This document shows, one piece after another, positions 8,325-17,100 of a stretch of 64,000 bases of DNA (positions are counted from its first letter, which is position 1; each line of letters starts with the position of its first letter). The notes beneath the pieces were generated by a model. The model was given only the letters and a program-made list of their open reading frames with translations, made no database searches and was not told the origin of the DNA. The DNA comes from Natronorubrum halophilum (lineage in GTDB: Archaea; Halobacteriota; Halobacteria; Halobacteriales; Natrialbaceae), in assembly GCF_003670115.1 (NCBI RefSeq), contig NZ_QQTY01000001.1, positions 1 through 64,000 on the forward strand. The letters are read 5' to 3'. The position numbers and the translations under genes were made by a program.

Positions 8325-8966
8325 CTACCGAACCTGTTCGTCAGGAACGGGTTCACCGGCCGTCTCGTACACGAGCGCGATCGATTCCCCGATCGCGTCT
8401 CGTTGTGCCGCTGACGGCCACGCGTTTCTCACGACGTACTCCGTCCGAAACTCCTCGAGTTCGTCGCCCGTCAATTCCTCGATCCGTTTCGCGTAGTGGT
8501 TGCCGGTAAAATCTGCGAGCAGCGTTGCGTTGTCGCCGTGGATATCGCCGTGGCGCTCCCGCACGTCCGCGACGAGTTCACGGTTGTGTGCATCGACCGT
8601 CTCCCAGTCGTCGGGATCGCCCGACCCCTCGAGTCGGATCTCGACCGCGCGCGAGATGTCGTCGACGCGGTCGGTCCTGATCACGCCGTCCTCGTGCCAC
8701 TCGTCGGGGTGGAGCACGAGGACGTCGTCGCCGTCGTCGTCGCGGATACGCGCGGTGAAATCGTGGTCCTCGAGGAGTTCCGTGCGCCGTTCCGCGTGGA
8801 CTCGAGCCTCGTTCTCGTCGGGCACCGTCCGCTTGAGTCGGGTAAGTCGTTCGGCCTCGTCGACGACATCTGCGGGAAGGCCGTCGCTCTCGGATTCGTC
8901 AGTGCCGCCCCCGGCGCTGCCGTTCGCTTCGGCGGAACCGGCCAGCGATTCGTTCGAGTCGGTCAT
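8325..8966 (-). CDS. DUF7108 family protein, rnhA partner
   Basis: A 213-residue acidic protein starting MTDSNESLAGSAEANG. A disordered Ser/Gly/Asp-rich N-terminus (to about residue 35) precedes a helical ADVVDEAERLTRLKRTVPDE segment. Next come the conserved core DDVLVLHPDEWHEDGVIR and the C-terminal NAWPSAAQRDAIGESIALVY. Proteins of this kind are found directly downstream of rnhA in haloarchaea and are annotated DUF7108 with no known role. The 59-bp gap to rnhA suggests one transcript, and thus perhaps a part in RNA:DNA hybrid handling, which is only inference. Confidence 0.75.
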   Translation of the reverse strand: MTDSNESLAGSAEANGSAGGGTDESESDGLPADVVDEAERLTRLKRTVPDENEARVHAERRTELLEDHDFTARIRDDDGDDVLVLHPDEWHEDGVIRTDRVDDISRAVEIRLEGSGDPDDWETVDAHNRELVADVRERHGDIHGDNATLLADFTGNHYAKRIEELTGDELEEFRTEYVVRNAWPSAAQRDAIGESIALVYETAGEPVPDEQVR

Positions 8967-9025
8967 GCAGGTCCGTACGTACTCGAGGGCTTTTCCCTTG
9001 CTGGTCTCGCGGCTCGGTGGCCACC

Positions 9026-9619
9026 TCAGCCCTGGTCGAGCGCCTCGTTTGCGAGCCCGTCCGCCCGGTTGTTGACCTCTCGAGGGATGTGCTCCAGCGT
9101 CCAGTCGTCGAACCCGGCGAGGATCTCGCGGACGGTCACGCGCTTCTCGCGCAGCTCCGGGTTGTTCGTATCGTACTCGCCGCGGACCTGCTTGACGATC
9201 AACTCGGAGTCGCCGCGCACGTGGATTTCGTCGTAGCCGTAGTCGCGAGCGGCCTCGAGGGCCGTGAGCAGCGCCTCGTACTCGGCCTGATTGTTCGTCA
9301 TCGTGCCGATCCGCTCGCCGCCCTCGGCGACGATGCCGTCGCCGGTGACGATCACCCAGCCGGTCGCTGCGGGGCCGGGATTCCCCCGGCACGCGCCGTC
9401 GAAGTAGACGTGTGCGCGGCCGCCGTCCTCTCGCAGCAGCGCCTCGAGATCCTGCGGGCTCTCTCCCTGAATCACGACCTTGTCGTCGTACGCGACGGCC
9501 GTCGCGCCACCGCGACTCGCACGCCACCGTTCGTGGTCCGTGTTCCCGGACTCGACGGTCACGCCCGCCTCCTCGAGTCGCTCTCGAGCCGTCTCGACGT
9601 CGCACTCGATAACCGGCAT
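9026..9619 (-). CDS. rnhA: Ribonuclease HI
   Basis: A 197-residue protein. The C-terminal RNase H domain (about residues 65-197) has the four catalytic acidic residues: Asp in VYFDGACRGNPGPAA, Glu in MTNNQAEYEAL, Asp in VRGDSELIV, Asp in NNRADGLANEA. It cleaves RNA in RNA:DNA hybrids such as Okazaki primers. The N-terminal 65 residues (MPVIECDVETARERLEEAG) form the extra module typical of haloarchaeal RNase HI. A minus-strand TATA-like ACTTTATCC (9645-9653) lies about 30 bp before the ATG at 9619, so the mRNA is probably leaderless. Confidence 0.95.
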   Translation of the reverse strand: MPVIECDVETARERLEEAGVTVESGNTDHERWRASRGGATAVAYDDKVVIQGESPQDLEALLREDGGRAHVYFDGACRGNPGPAATGWVIVTGDGIVAEGGERIGTMTNNQAEYEALLTALEAARDYGYDEIHVRGDSELIVKQVRGEYDTNNPELREKRVTVREILAGFDDWTLEHIPREVNNRADGLANEALDQG

Positions 9620-9746
9620 TTGTGGCTGTTCTCGACCAGAGCCGGATAAAGTCTTTCCGGTTCCAAATCGTAAATCTCGCATGCTACGCTCTGTCGGCAC
9701 CGATATCGGGTGATTAGCCTCAGTTGGAGAAAACGCCCACCAAGAA

Positions 9747-9754
9747 TTTATATA
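9747..9754 (+). promoter_or_regulatory. TATA box of the TFB gene
   Basis: The sequence tttatata is an excellent haloarchaeal TATA element. Its centre is about 31 bp before the ATG at 9782, so transcription is expected to start at or within a few bases of the start codon. Confidence 0.75.
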
Positions 9755-9781
9755 CGATGGTGATACTACTATAAAAGTGCG

Positions 9782-10744
9782 ATGACACGGTCCACCCGCC
9801 AGCGGGAGCGAACACACGAGACGGACGAGACCGAGGATCAGGAAGGGGTTCGTGCGTGCCCTGAGTGTGAATCGGATAACCTGGTGAAAGACTCCGACCG
9901 GGGTGAGCTCATCTGTGAAGACTGTGGGCTCGTCGTGGAGGAAGAAAAAATCGATCCCGGTCCTGAGTGGCGGGCGTTTAACCATCAGGAACGGCAGGAA
10001 AAGTCCCGGGTCGGTGCGCCGACGACCCAGACGATGCACGATAAGGGACTGACCACTACGATCGACTGGAAGGACAAGGACGCATACGGCCGCTCTATCT
10101 CCTCGAAAAAGCGCAGCCAGATGCACCGACTGCGCAAGTGGCAAGAGCGCATCCGAACGAAGGATGCGGGGGAGCGTAATCTGCAGTTCGCGCTCAGCGA
10201 AATCGATCGAATGGCATCCGCACTGGGCGTTCCGCGCTCGGTTCGCGAGGTCGCATCCGTTATCTACCGGCGCGCGTTGAAAGAAGACCTCATCCGCGGT
10301 CGCTCGATCGAGGGCGTTGCGACGTCCGCGCTGTACGCTGCCTGTCGCAAGGAAGGTATCCCACGTAGTCTCGAGGAAATCTCGGAAGTCTCTCGTGTCG
10401 AACGCAAAGAGATCGGTCGCACGTATCGGTACATCTCGCAGGAACTCGGCCTCGAGATGCGCCCCGTCGACCCGAAAAAGTACGTCCCCCGCTTCTGTTC
10501 CGAACTCGAACTCTCCGAAGAGGTCCAGACGAAGGCCAACGAGATCATCGAGAAGACGGCCGAGGAAGGGCTGCTCTCGGGCAAGTCACCGACTGGCTAC
10601 GCCGCCGCCGCGATCTACGCTGCATCGTTGCTCTGCAACGAGAAGAAGACCCAGCGCGAGGTTGCGGACGTGGCCCAGGTGACCGAGGTAACGATTCGAA
10701 ACCGGTACCAGGAGCAGATCGAAGCGATGGGGATCCACGGGTAA
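9782..10744 (+). CDS. tfb: Transcription initiation factor TFB
   Basis: A 320-residue archaeal TFIIB homologue. It bridges TBP-bound promoter DNA and RNA polymerase and sets the start site. The N-terminal zinc ribbon has [10 protein letters not shown] and LICEDCG. The B-reader/linker region (about residues 55-110) includes [20 protein letters not shown]. Two cyclin-fold repeats follow (about 115-205 and 210-305), with the second ending in [19 protein letters not shown], the DNA-reading helix-turn-helix. Haloarchaea carry many TFB paralogues with different promoter preferences; which one this is cannot be told from sequence alone. Confidence 0.96.
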   Translation: MTRSTRQRERTHETDETEDQEGVRACPECESDNLVKDSDRGELICEDCGLVVEEEKIDPGPEWRAFNHQERQEKSRVGAPTTQTMHDKGLTTTIDWKDKDAYGRSISSKKRSQMHRLRKWQERIRTKDAGERNLQFALSEIDRMASALGVPRSVREVASVIYRRALKEDLIRGRSIEGVATSALYAACRKEGIPRSLEEISEVSRVERKEIGRTYRYISQELGLEMRPVDPKKYVPRFCSELELSEEVQTKANEIIEKTAEEGLLSGKSPTGYAAAAIYAASLLCNEKKTQREVADVAQVTEVTIRNRYQEQIEAMGIHG

Positions 10745-10886
10745 GCCGTCCGCTCGCCAGTTCTCCATTTTTACGTGCGTCACTTCAGAGATCCAGCGAC
10801 TGCAAAGCAGCCGGTGACCGACCGGAGGAGAGTCCATCCCCTGTCCCGGTACGGACTCCGGTGCTGTGCGACATTCGCGGGCGACG

Positions 10887-11543
10887 CTACTCTTCCGTGC
10901 CGACGCTGATGACCTGCAACAGCGAGTAGACCGGGACGCCCTCGAGTTCCTCGAGGCCTTGCTTGTCCGCGAGGACGACGCACGCGAGGGGCTCGCCGCC
11001 TTCAGTGCGAATGGCCTCGATGGTCTCGCGCATCGTGGTCCCGCTGGTGACGGTGTCGTCGACGACGTAACATTCGCGGTCGCGGATCCCGGCGAAGTTC
11101 CGCGAAAACGTGCCGCCGAGTTCCTCGATATCGCCTTCCTCCCACTGGTGTTTCGCGGGCGTATAGGTCCCCAGATCCGTCTCGAGTTCGCGCGCGACGA
11201 GCGTAGCGATCGGACCGCCGGCTTTCTCGATTCCGATGGTTAGATCGACGCCTTCGCCGTGTTTAGCGAGCATATCGGCCATCGCTTCCGCGATCGCGCT
11301 CATTCGTTTGCTGTCTCGACCGATTGCCGACCAATCGACGTGGATATCCTGGGGTCCGCCGATAGGTCCGTCGGCCGCCCCCTGTTCCGGCTGATCCGAC
11401 GGCTGCGTCGTCGCACCGCTTCGCTCGACGAGCCAGCTCGCCGTCTCTCGAGAGACGTTCAGTTCGTCCGCGATCTCGCCTTTCGACAGTCCCCGAGTCG
11501 TGAGTTCGGCTGCACTCTCGATCAAGTCGTCGACGTTTTTCAT
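10887..11543 (-). CDS. gfcR: GfcR, phosphoribosyltransferase-like regulator of sugar catabolism
   Basis: A 218-residue protein joining an N-terminal helix-turn-helix (LTTRGLSKGEIADELNVSRE, about residues 14-33) to a type I PRTase fold. The latter has ECYVVDDTVTSGTTMRETI as the PRPP loop and VDLTIGIEKAGGPIATLVA. In Haloferax volcanii GfcR, once annotated as orotate phosphoribosyltransferase-like (PyrE2), activates glycolytic genes. A minus-strand TATA (11566-11574) lies about 27 bp before the ATG at 11543, so I prefer this start to the in-frame extension upstream. An 8-bp palindrome CGAATTCG (11551-11558) sits between the TATA box and the start. A KDG-aldolase-like gene at 14085 is a plausible pathway neighbour. 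Confidence 0.88.
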   Translation of the reverse strand: MKNVDDLIESAAELTTRGLSKGEIADELNVSRETASWLVERSGATTQPSDQPEQGAADGPIGGPQDIHVDWSAIGRDSKRMSAIAEAMADMLAKHGEGVDLTIGIEKAGGPIATLVARELETDLGTYTPAKHQWEEGDIEELGGTFSRNFAGIRDRECYVVDDTVTSGTTMRETIEAIRTEGGEPLACVVLADKQGLEELEGVPVYSLLQVISVGTEE

Positions 11544-11679
11544 ATGCGTTCGAATTCGAGCGCCGTTTTTATAGTCGTATCGTCGTCGATCGAGGAACCG
11601 GTCGCCGCTGCACTCGAGAACGCGCACTCGACGACTCGCACTGAAAACGGTTATCTGCCTCCTCCTGCCAGTAACTATC

Positions 11680-12978
11680 ATGGAGCGGTACGATCTCGTC
11701 TATCAGCTGTACGACGAGTACGACACGGAGACGCTACGGGAGTATCAGGCGTTCGTCGACGTCTTTCCGGCGATCGACTCTCGAGTCGCACTGGAGCACT
11801 GGCAGGGTGCAACCGAGGAACTCGAGGAGCGAAAGGACGAAATCCGATCCGGGTTTGCGGCGGGCGAGACGTTCGCCGAGGTCGCCTCCCGCGCCAATCG
11901 AGATCAAGCCTTTACCGCGCTGGATCTCGAAGCCAAGTACGGTCGCGCGGTGAACGTTCTCGTCCTCGACGTCGATGAAACGCTTCGTTCGGCGGGCGGG
12001 ACGGACAACGAGATTCCGCGCGACACCCTGCACGTGCTGACGGAGTTCCACGAGGCCGGCGTGCCCATCGTCATCTGTACGGGCCAGACCCTGGAGAACG
12101 TCAAAGGGTTCGCGATTCAGGGCCTGGGCAGCGAGATCGTCCACTCGGGCGACCTCTCGATCGTCTACGAGGCCGGAACGGGCGTGTTCACGCCGGGTCA
12201 CGGCGCGCAGACGAAGCAACTGCTCTACGAGGACCTGGAGGAAGCGATCCGGAACGTCTTCGACGACGTGCGCTCGCGCGTGCTTCCAGAAGCCCCCGAG
12301 GACCTTCGGCGCGGCTGTCACCTGCAGGGCAACGAGTTCAACGTCACGATGAAGCCGAATTACGAAACCGGCTCCACGAAGGCCCGGGAGACGATCGACG
12401 CGGCGCTGGTCTACCTGATCGACCTGCTCGCCGACGCCGTCGGTGTCGCACTCGAGTTGAACGGGACGGACGGGAGCGACGATCGGGAAGACGGTACCGG
12501 CAGCAGGGAGATCGACGACGAGACGGTCGTCGACTGGACGCGCGCGTTCTACGCCGATCAGGATCCGGAGATCAGGGCCGTCCTCGAGGGCGAAGGAGCC
12601 TATCCCGATCTCGACTCGGAGGCGGTTCCCGGAGCGCTTTCGGACGTCTTAGAACGCATCGACGTGGCCTACTACGAGGCCGATGCGGCCGAGATCGGAA
12701 GCCTCGAGTTGAACAAGGTCGTCGGCGTCGAGCGTGCGTTCGACGTCCTGGACGTCGACGATCCGTTTGCCCTCGTGATGGGCGACTCCAAGAGCGACCT
12801 GCGCGTGATGAAGTGGGTCGACGAGATCGACGCGGGCATCGCGGCCGCGCCCGAACACGCTTCTCAGGATACCCTAGAGCACGTCCTCAGGACGGACGAA
12901 CTCGTCTTCGATCGGGGGAAGAGCGTCGACGTTCTGCGGACGGTGTTTGCGCTGAATAGATTGGCACGGCTCGAGTGA
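11680..12978 (+). CDS. HAD-superfamily hydrolase with N-terminal helical extension
   Basis: A 432-residue protein. Residues 1-85 form a helical region (ALEHWQGATEELEERKDEI). The HAD core follows: motif I VLVLDVDETLRSAG (nucleophile DxD), motif II IVICTGQTLENV, lysine in SLELNKVVGVERAF, and motif IV LVMGDSKSDLRVM. Between them is a long cap containing RGCHLQGNEFNVTMKPNYE and an acidic, probably disordered stretch (about 265-285). It should be an aspartate-based phosphatase, possibly on sugar phosphates. Substrate unknown. The gene is divergent from gfcR with 136 bp between them. Confidence 0.75.
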   Translation: MERYDLVYQLYDEYDTETLREYQAFVDVFPAIDSRVALEHWQGATEELEERKDEIRSGFAAGETFAEVASRANRDQAFTALDLEAKYGRAVNVLVLDVDETLRSAGGTDNEIPRDTLHVLTEFHEAGVPIVICTGQTLENVKGFAIQGLGSEIVHSGDLSIVYEAGTGVFTPGHGAQTKQLLYEDLEEAIRNVFDDVRSRVLPEAPEDLRRGCHLQGNEFNVTMKPNYETGSTKARETIDAALVYLIDLLADAVGVALELNGTDGSDDREDGTGSREIDDETVVDWTRAFYADQDPEIRAVLEGEGAYPDLDSEAVPGALSDVLERIDVAYYEADAAEIGSLELNKVVGVERAFDVLDVDDPFALVMGDSKSDLRVMKWVDEIDAGIAAAPEHASQDTLEHVLRTDELVFDRGKSVDVLRTVFALNRLARLE

Positions 12979-13308
12979 CCGCGAGTCGCGGACGGATCGC
13001 CGATGACACTGATCGCGGTCCCGGAATCAGTACCTCCCGTACTGACCGTCACCGACTGTGAAATACTGCCTTAAACGGCTGGAATACAAAGGCCTGCTCA
13101 TCAACGGCGTTCACGCCGTATCAAGTGACAGCACGATCCGAGCGGGAGTGCACGGGCTACCGAACGTAGTACGAATGCCAACGGGTGCTCTCGCCGCCAA
13201 AGAGTGGATCTGCGAGATACATATGAGACGATTCGAGTCCACACATCACCACGACAGCGGCACCGTTCGCCAACCGGACTCGAGCGTTCCGTACGAGGTG
13301 ATCGATCC

Positions 13309-13986
13309 ATGACGACGATCGCAGAACTCTCGCTCTCGACCGACGAGTTCGCGCTCGCGGAGACGCTCCGGCAACTGCCAGCGATGGAGGTCCGGGTCGA
13401 GAGCGTCGTCGCCGAAGGGCCGGCTCGAACGGTCCCGCTCGTCTGGTTCTCGAACGTCGACCCGGACGAACTGCAGCAGGTGCTCGGCGACGATCCGACC
13501 GTCGACGAGTACCAGTGTCTCCTCGAAGATACCGACGACGAGGAGTGGTTCTATCGGCTCCAGTACGGCGAGGACGTCAGTTCGGTCTGTGGTTCGGTGT
13601 ACACCAACGGCGGCACGGTCCTCGACGCGCAGATCACCGACGATCAGTGGACACTTCGACTCCTCTTTCCGCACCGCGAGGAGCTCTCGGAAACCGTTTC
13701 GGCCATCGAAGCGCAGGGCGTCCGCGTCGACGTCCGGCGGATGGTCGAAGCCGGACAGGACGAAGACCTTGAGACGACAGCGGCGTTGACCGAGCCACAA
13801 CAGGAGGCGATTTCCGAGGCCTATCGCCAGGGCTACTACGACGTTCCGCGCGAGATCTCGCTCGAGGAACTGGCGAACGAGCTCGGGATCTCCCATCAGG
13901 CGCTTTCGGAGCGACTCAGGCGAGCGAACCGCGTCCTCGCGAGCGAACAGTTAAACGAGTCGGGAGGAGAGTTGGCGACCGAGTAG
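13309..13986 (+). CDS. HTH-10 (Bat-like) transcriptional regulator
   Basis: A 225-residue protein of the bacterio-opsin-activator-like group. The N-terminal alpha/beta domain (MTTIAELSLSTDEFALAETL, about residues 1-150) is followed by the C-terminal HTH-10 domain: GYYDVPREISLEELANELGI and SHQALSERLRRANRVL (about 180-210). This group regulates many haloarchaeal stress and metabolic genes. The ATG at 13309 overlaps the stop of a short upstream frame in the ATGA manner. It is a paralogue of the gene at 28795-29466. The 330 bp upstream hold a 6-bp perfect hairpin (13104-13119) and no clear gene. Confidence 0.88.
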   Translation: MTTIAELSLSTDEFALAETLRQLPAMEVRVESVVAEGPARTVPLVWFSNVDPDELQQVLGDDPTVDEYQCLLEDTDDEEWFYRLQYGEDVSSVCGSVYTNGGTVLDAQITDDQWTLRLLFPHREELSETVSAIEAQGVRVDVRRMVEAGQDEDLETTAALTEPQQEAISEAYRQGYYDVPREISLEELANELGISHQALSERLRRANRVLASEQLNESGGELATE

Positions 13987-14084
13987 CGATCGTTTCGTCG
14001 CTCAGGGAGCCGAGAACGTCGGAGGCGGCTCACCCCACACTTGCGCGGTCGTCTTCTATACACGTCCACGACGGAGGAACGCCC

Positions 14085-14999
14085 ATGGCAGATCACGATC
14101 CCGGTGTCGACGATCCGCTGGGGCTCCACGGCGTCGTTCCCCCGACGATCACCGCATTTCACGACGACGAGTCGGTCGACTACGAAACCACGGCCGAACA
14201 CGCCCGCTTCGTCGTCGACCGGGGCGTCCACGGCGTCTTTCCGCTCGGAACCAACGGCGAGTTCCCGCTCCTGACGGGCGACGAACGCGAGGGCGTCGTC
14301 AAGGCCGTCGTCGACGAGGTCGGTGACGAGGTACCCGTCATCGCCGGCGTCGGCGCGCCGAGCACCTACGAGACCGTCGCTCACGCCGAACACGCCGAAT
14401 CCGTCGGTGCCGACGGCATCGTCGTCGTGACACCGTACTACTATCCGCTCGACCACGACGCCGCCGTCGCGCACTACCGACGCGTCGCCGACGCCGTCTC
14501 GCTTCCGGTCTACGTCTATCACATCCCGAGCAAGACCGGCAACGAACTGTCGCTTGAGACGCTCGCGGATATCGCGCAGATCGACACCGTTGCCGGCATC
14601 AAAGACTCGAGCAAGGACGTTCCCTGGCTCGCTCAGGCCATCGACGCCCATCCCGAGTTGACCTTTCTGGTCGGCTCCGACTCGCTCCTGTTTACGGGCC
14701 TCGAGATCGGCTGTTCGGGGATGGTGAGCGCCGTCGCGAACGTCTTCCCGGAGCTCGTCGTCGACTGTTATACCGCCTACGACGAGGGGGACGAAGCGCG
14801 CGCTCGAGAGCTGCAGAGCCGGGTCTTCGAGGTTCGCGACGCGTTCAAAACTGGCGGCGCGTACATGTCCGGCGTCAAGACCGCGCTTCGAACGCGCGAG
14901 TTCGACGCCGGTCCGTTGCGAAGTCCGCTTCGACGCAAAGACGACGAGTCGGCGGCGGCGATGCGAGAGGAACTCGAGGGCGTGCGGGGTCTGCGTTGA
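14085..14999 (+). CDS. Dihydrodipicolinate synthase/KDG-aldolase family enzyme
   Basis: A 304-residue class I aldolase (TIM barrel). GVHGVFPLGTNGEFPLLTGD is the substrate carboxylate-binding region, VYVYHIPSKTGNEL carries the catalytic Tyr, and TVAGIKDSSKD the Schiff-base Lys. The family includes DapA, N-acetylneuraminate lyase and the 2-keto-3-deoxy-gluconate aldolases of the haloarchaeal semi-phosphorylated Entner-Doudoroff pathway. I favour a KDG-type aldolase because of the sequence style and the nearby GfcR, but this is inference. A TATA-like ttctatac (14054-14061) sits about 28 bp before the ATG. Confidence 0.8.
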   Translation: MADHDPGVDDPLGLHGVVPPTITAFHDDESVDYETTAEHARFVVDRGVHGVFPLGTNGEFPLLTGDEREGVVKAVVDEVGDEVPVIAGVGAPSTYETVAHAEHAESVGADGIVVVTPYYYPLDHDAAVAHYRRVADAVSLPVYVYHIPSKTGNELSLETLADIAQIDTVAGIKDSSKDVPWLAQAIDAHPELTFLVGSDSLLFTGLEIGCSGMVSAVANVFPELVVDCYTAYDEGDEARARELQSRVFEVRDAFKTGGAYMSGVKTALRTREFDAGPLRSPLRRKDDESAAAMREELEGVRGLR

Positions 15000-15219
15000 C
15001 CGTCTGAAGGCGTCCCGATACGTCCGTTCGAAGGCCTTCGGACCGTCCGCACCGTCCGTGGACCGCCGGCCGCACTAATCGCCCGTTCCTCGCACGGGGT
15101 CACCCGCAGTCAGCCGTGTAGTGTGATCTACCCCGTGCCAACGTGCGTCGCTCGTCGGTTGTGGGTCCACGGCGATCGAGACCGAAGTCACTATTCTCCC
15201 GCCGTTCCTATCGTGACGC

Positions 15220-15759
15220 GTGACCGACTACGACGCCGTCGTGTACGATCTCGATGGAACGCTCGTCGATCTCGACGTCGACTGGAACGCAGTCGCCGCG
15301 GATGTCATCGAGGTGTACGAAACCGCGGCCGTCGAGCCGCCGAGCGACGATCTCTGGGAGCTACTCGAGAGCGCGAGCGACGTCGGGCTGTCCGCCAACA
15401 TCGAAGCGGCAATCGCCGGCCACGAGCGCGAGGGAGCCACGACCTCGCCGCGGCTGGCTCACGTCGACGAGTTGCTCGAGCGGTCGATCCCCGTCGGCGT
15501 CTGCTCGCTCAACTGCGAGGCGGCCTGTCGGATCGCCCTCGAGCGACACGACGTCGCCGACGCGGTCGATGCCGTCGTCGGTCGGGATACGGTCGCGATG
15601 CAAAAGCCGGCCCCGGAGCCGCTGCTCGAGACGGTTCGCAAACTCGACGCCGACCCCGAGCGAGCGCTGTTCGTGGGTGACTCCGAGCGAGATCGGCTGA
15701 CGGCAAAACGAGCGGGCGTGGCGTTCGAGTTCGTCGGCGATGGTCCGTCCGGCGTGTAA
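15220..15759 (+). CDS. HAD-superfamily hydrolase (phosphoglycolate-phosphatase-like)
   Basis: A 179-residue single-domain HAD enzyme with a small helical cap. Motif I is VVYDLDGTLVDLD, motif II VGVCSLNCEAA, the lysine lies in AMQKPAPEPLL, and motif IV is LFVGDSERDRLTAKRAG. It probably dephosphorylates a small metabolite such as phosphoglycolate or a sugar phosphate. The start codon is GTG (15220). The 220 bp between this gene and the aldolase contain nothing recognisable. Confidence 0.8.
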   Translation: MTDYDAVVYDLDGTLVDLDVDWNAVAADVIEVYETAAVEPPSDDLWELLESASDVGLSANIEAAIAGHEREGATTSPRLAHVDELLERSIPVGVCSLNCEAACRIALERHDVADAVDAVVGRDTVAMQKPAPEPLLETVRKLDADPERALFVGDSERDRLTAKRAGVAFEFVGDGPSGV

Positions 15760-15772
15760 GTGGTCGGTTGAA

Positions 15773-16009
15773 CTACGTGTCTTGTTTTCGTTTCGCGTAC
15801 GCGAAAACGGCGACGGCCGTAACGAACCAGATCGGAGCCCCGACGCGGACGGCGAACTCGGCCCGAGCGCCCCAACTCGGTAGATCGGCGCTCGCCGAGA
15901 GCAGGGCGACGATCGGCGCGCCGACGAGAATCGTCACGACGAAGGTGGTCTGCATTACCCAGCCGTAGTCGACACCCTCGGGCGTGGTCGTTTCGACGGG
16001 TTCTGGCAC
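15773..16009 (-). CDS. DUF5822-type two-helix membrane protein
   Basis: A 78-residue protein with two membrane helices (about residues 18-40 and 53-72) joined by a polar loop (SASADLPSWGARAEFA), and a basic end (AKRKQDT). It matches the pattern of haloarchaeal DUF5822 proteins, of unknown function. I chose the GTG at 16009 (VPEPVETTTPEGVDYGW) because the upstream residues up to 16060 are basic and atypical. It converges with the HAD gene, with 13 bp between the stops. Confidence 0.6.
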   Translation of the reverse strand: MPEPVETTTPEGVDYGWVMQTTFVVTILVGAPIVALLSASADLPSWGARAEFAVRVGAPIWFVTAVAVFAYAKRKQDT

Positions 16010-16185
16010 GGCTGATAGTCGCGGCTCTCCCCTCTTAACTGGCGCGGATATCGCCCTCACGCGGATGGATCACGCCACGGAAGGGAACGATCACCCGTTC
16101 GTCGAAACCGTCAATCGACCTCCGTATCGGTCCGTACGCCGCCGGAGAACGGTGCCGTTTAATCCTCGGCGACGAAGGTGTATGT

Positions 16186-16998
16186 ATGCCCACCGTTCGG
16201 GATCTCAGAGCGAAGGCGGGCGACGAACCGATCACGATGCTTACGGCCTACGACGCGCCGACGGCCGAAATCGTCGACGACGCCGGCGTCGACGTTATTC
16301 TCGTCGGTGACAGCGTCGGCAACGTCGTCCTCGGTCACGAGACGACGGTCCCCGTGACCGTAGACGGTATCGCCCACCACGTCGGCGCCGTTTCGCGCGC
16401 CGTCGACGACGCGCTGGTCGTCGCCGACATGCCGTTTCTGTCGTTCGGTGTCGACGAGACGGACAGCCTCGAGAACGCCGGACGGATGCTCAAAGAGGAG
16501 GGCGCACAGGCGGTCAAACTCGAGAGCGGTCCCCACACCGTCGACCTCACCGAAAAGATGGTCCGGCTCGGGATTCCGGTGATGGCCCACCTCGGGCTAA
16601 CGCCCCAGCACGTCAACCAGTACGGTGGCTACCCCCGACAGGGGACCGATCAGGAGGCCGCCGAGCGCATGCTCGAACTCGCGATCGAACACGAGGAGGC
16701 GGGCGCGTTCTCGCTCGTCTTGGAACACGTCCCCTCGAACTTGGCGGCCCGGATCACCGAGGAGTTGGACGTCCCGACCATCGGAATCGGTGCCGGCCCC
16801 GACTGCGACGGACAGGTGCTCGTCTTCGACGACGCCGTCGGCATCAGCGAGTGGACGCCCTCGTTCTCGAAGCAGTTCGGAAACGTCCGCGAAGAGATGG
16901 AAGCCGCCGTCGACGACTACGTCTCGGCCGTCGAATCCGAAACGTTCCCCGGTGACGCACACAGCTACGAGGAGCGCGACCTTGAGGATATTTACTGA
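16186..16998 (+). CDS. panB: 3-methyl-2-oxobutanoate hydroxymethyltransferase
   Basis: A 270-residue PanB. It transfers the hydroxymethyl group of methylene-tetrahydrofolate to alpha-ketoisovalerate, giving ketopantoate for CoA synthesis. Seen are ITMLTAYDAPTAEIVDDAG, ILVGDSVGNVVLGHETT (Mg2+ Asp), VADMPFLSF (second Mg2+ Asp), AQAVKLESG, VMAHLGLTPQHVNQYGGY and VPTIGIGAGPDCDGQVLV (catalytic Glu replaced by the usual variant region). Length is normal. A TATA-like gtttaatc (about 16157-16164) lies about 26 bp upstream. It stands alone rather than in a CoA operon. Confidence 0.95.
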   Translation: MPTVRDLRAKAGDEPITMLTAYDAPTAEIVDDAGVDVILVGDSVGNVVLGHETTVPVTVDGIAHHVGAVSRAVDDALVVADMPFLSFGVDETDSLENAGRMLKEEGAQAVKLESGPHTVDLTEKMVRLGIPVMAHLGLTPQHVNQYGGYPRQGTDQEAAERMLELAIEHEEAGAFSLVLEHVPSNLAARITEELDVPTIGIGAGPDCDGQVLVFDDAVGISEWTPSFSKQFGNVREEMEAAVDDYVSAVESETFPGDAHSYEERDLEDIY

Positions 16999-17100
16999 AA
17001 CGACGGTATCGTCGCCGGCGAGCGGGACGACACGCCTATCGCGCAGACCCGATCGCGTGACGGTGACGCGACCGGTCGTGTGCTCTCTCGTCCAGTTCTC

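Noticed and set aside
13058-13312. An 84-codon gene before the Bat-like regulator
   Set aside because: Composition is atypical (basic, with hydrophobic patches) and a hairpin lies within it. Only the last 29 codons, which overlap the regulator, are kept as an observation.
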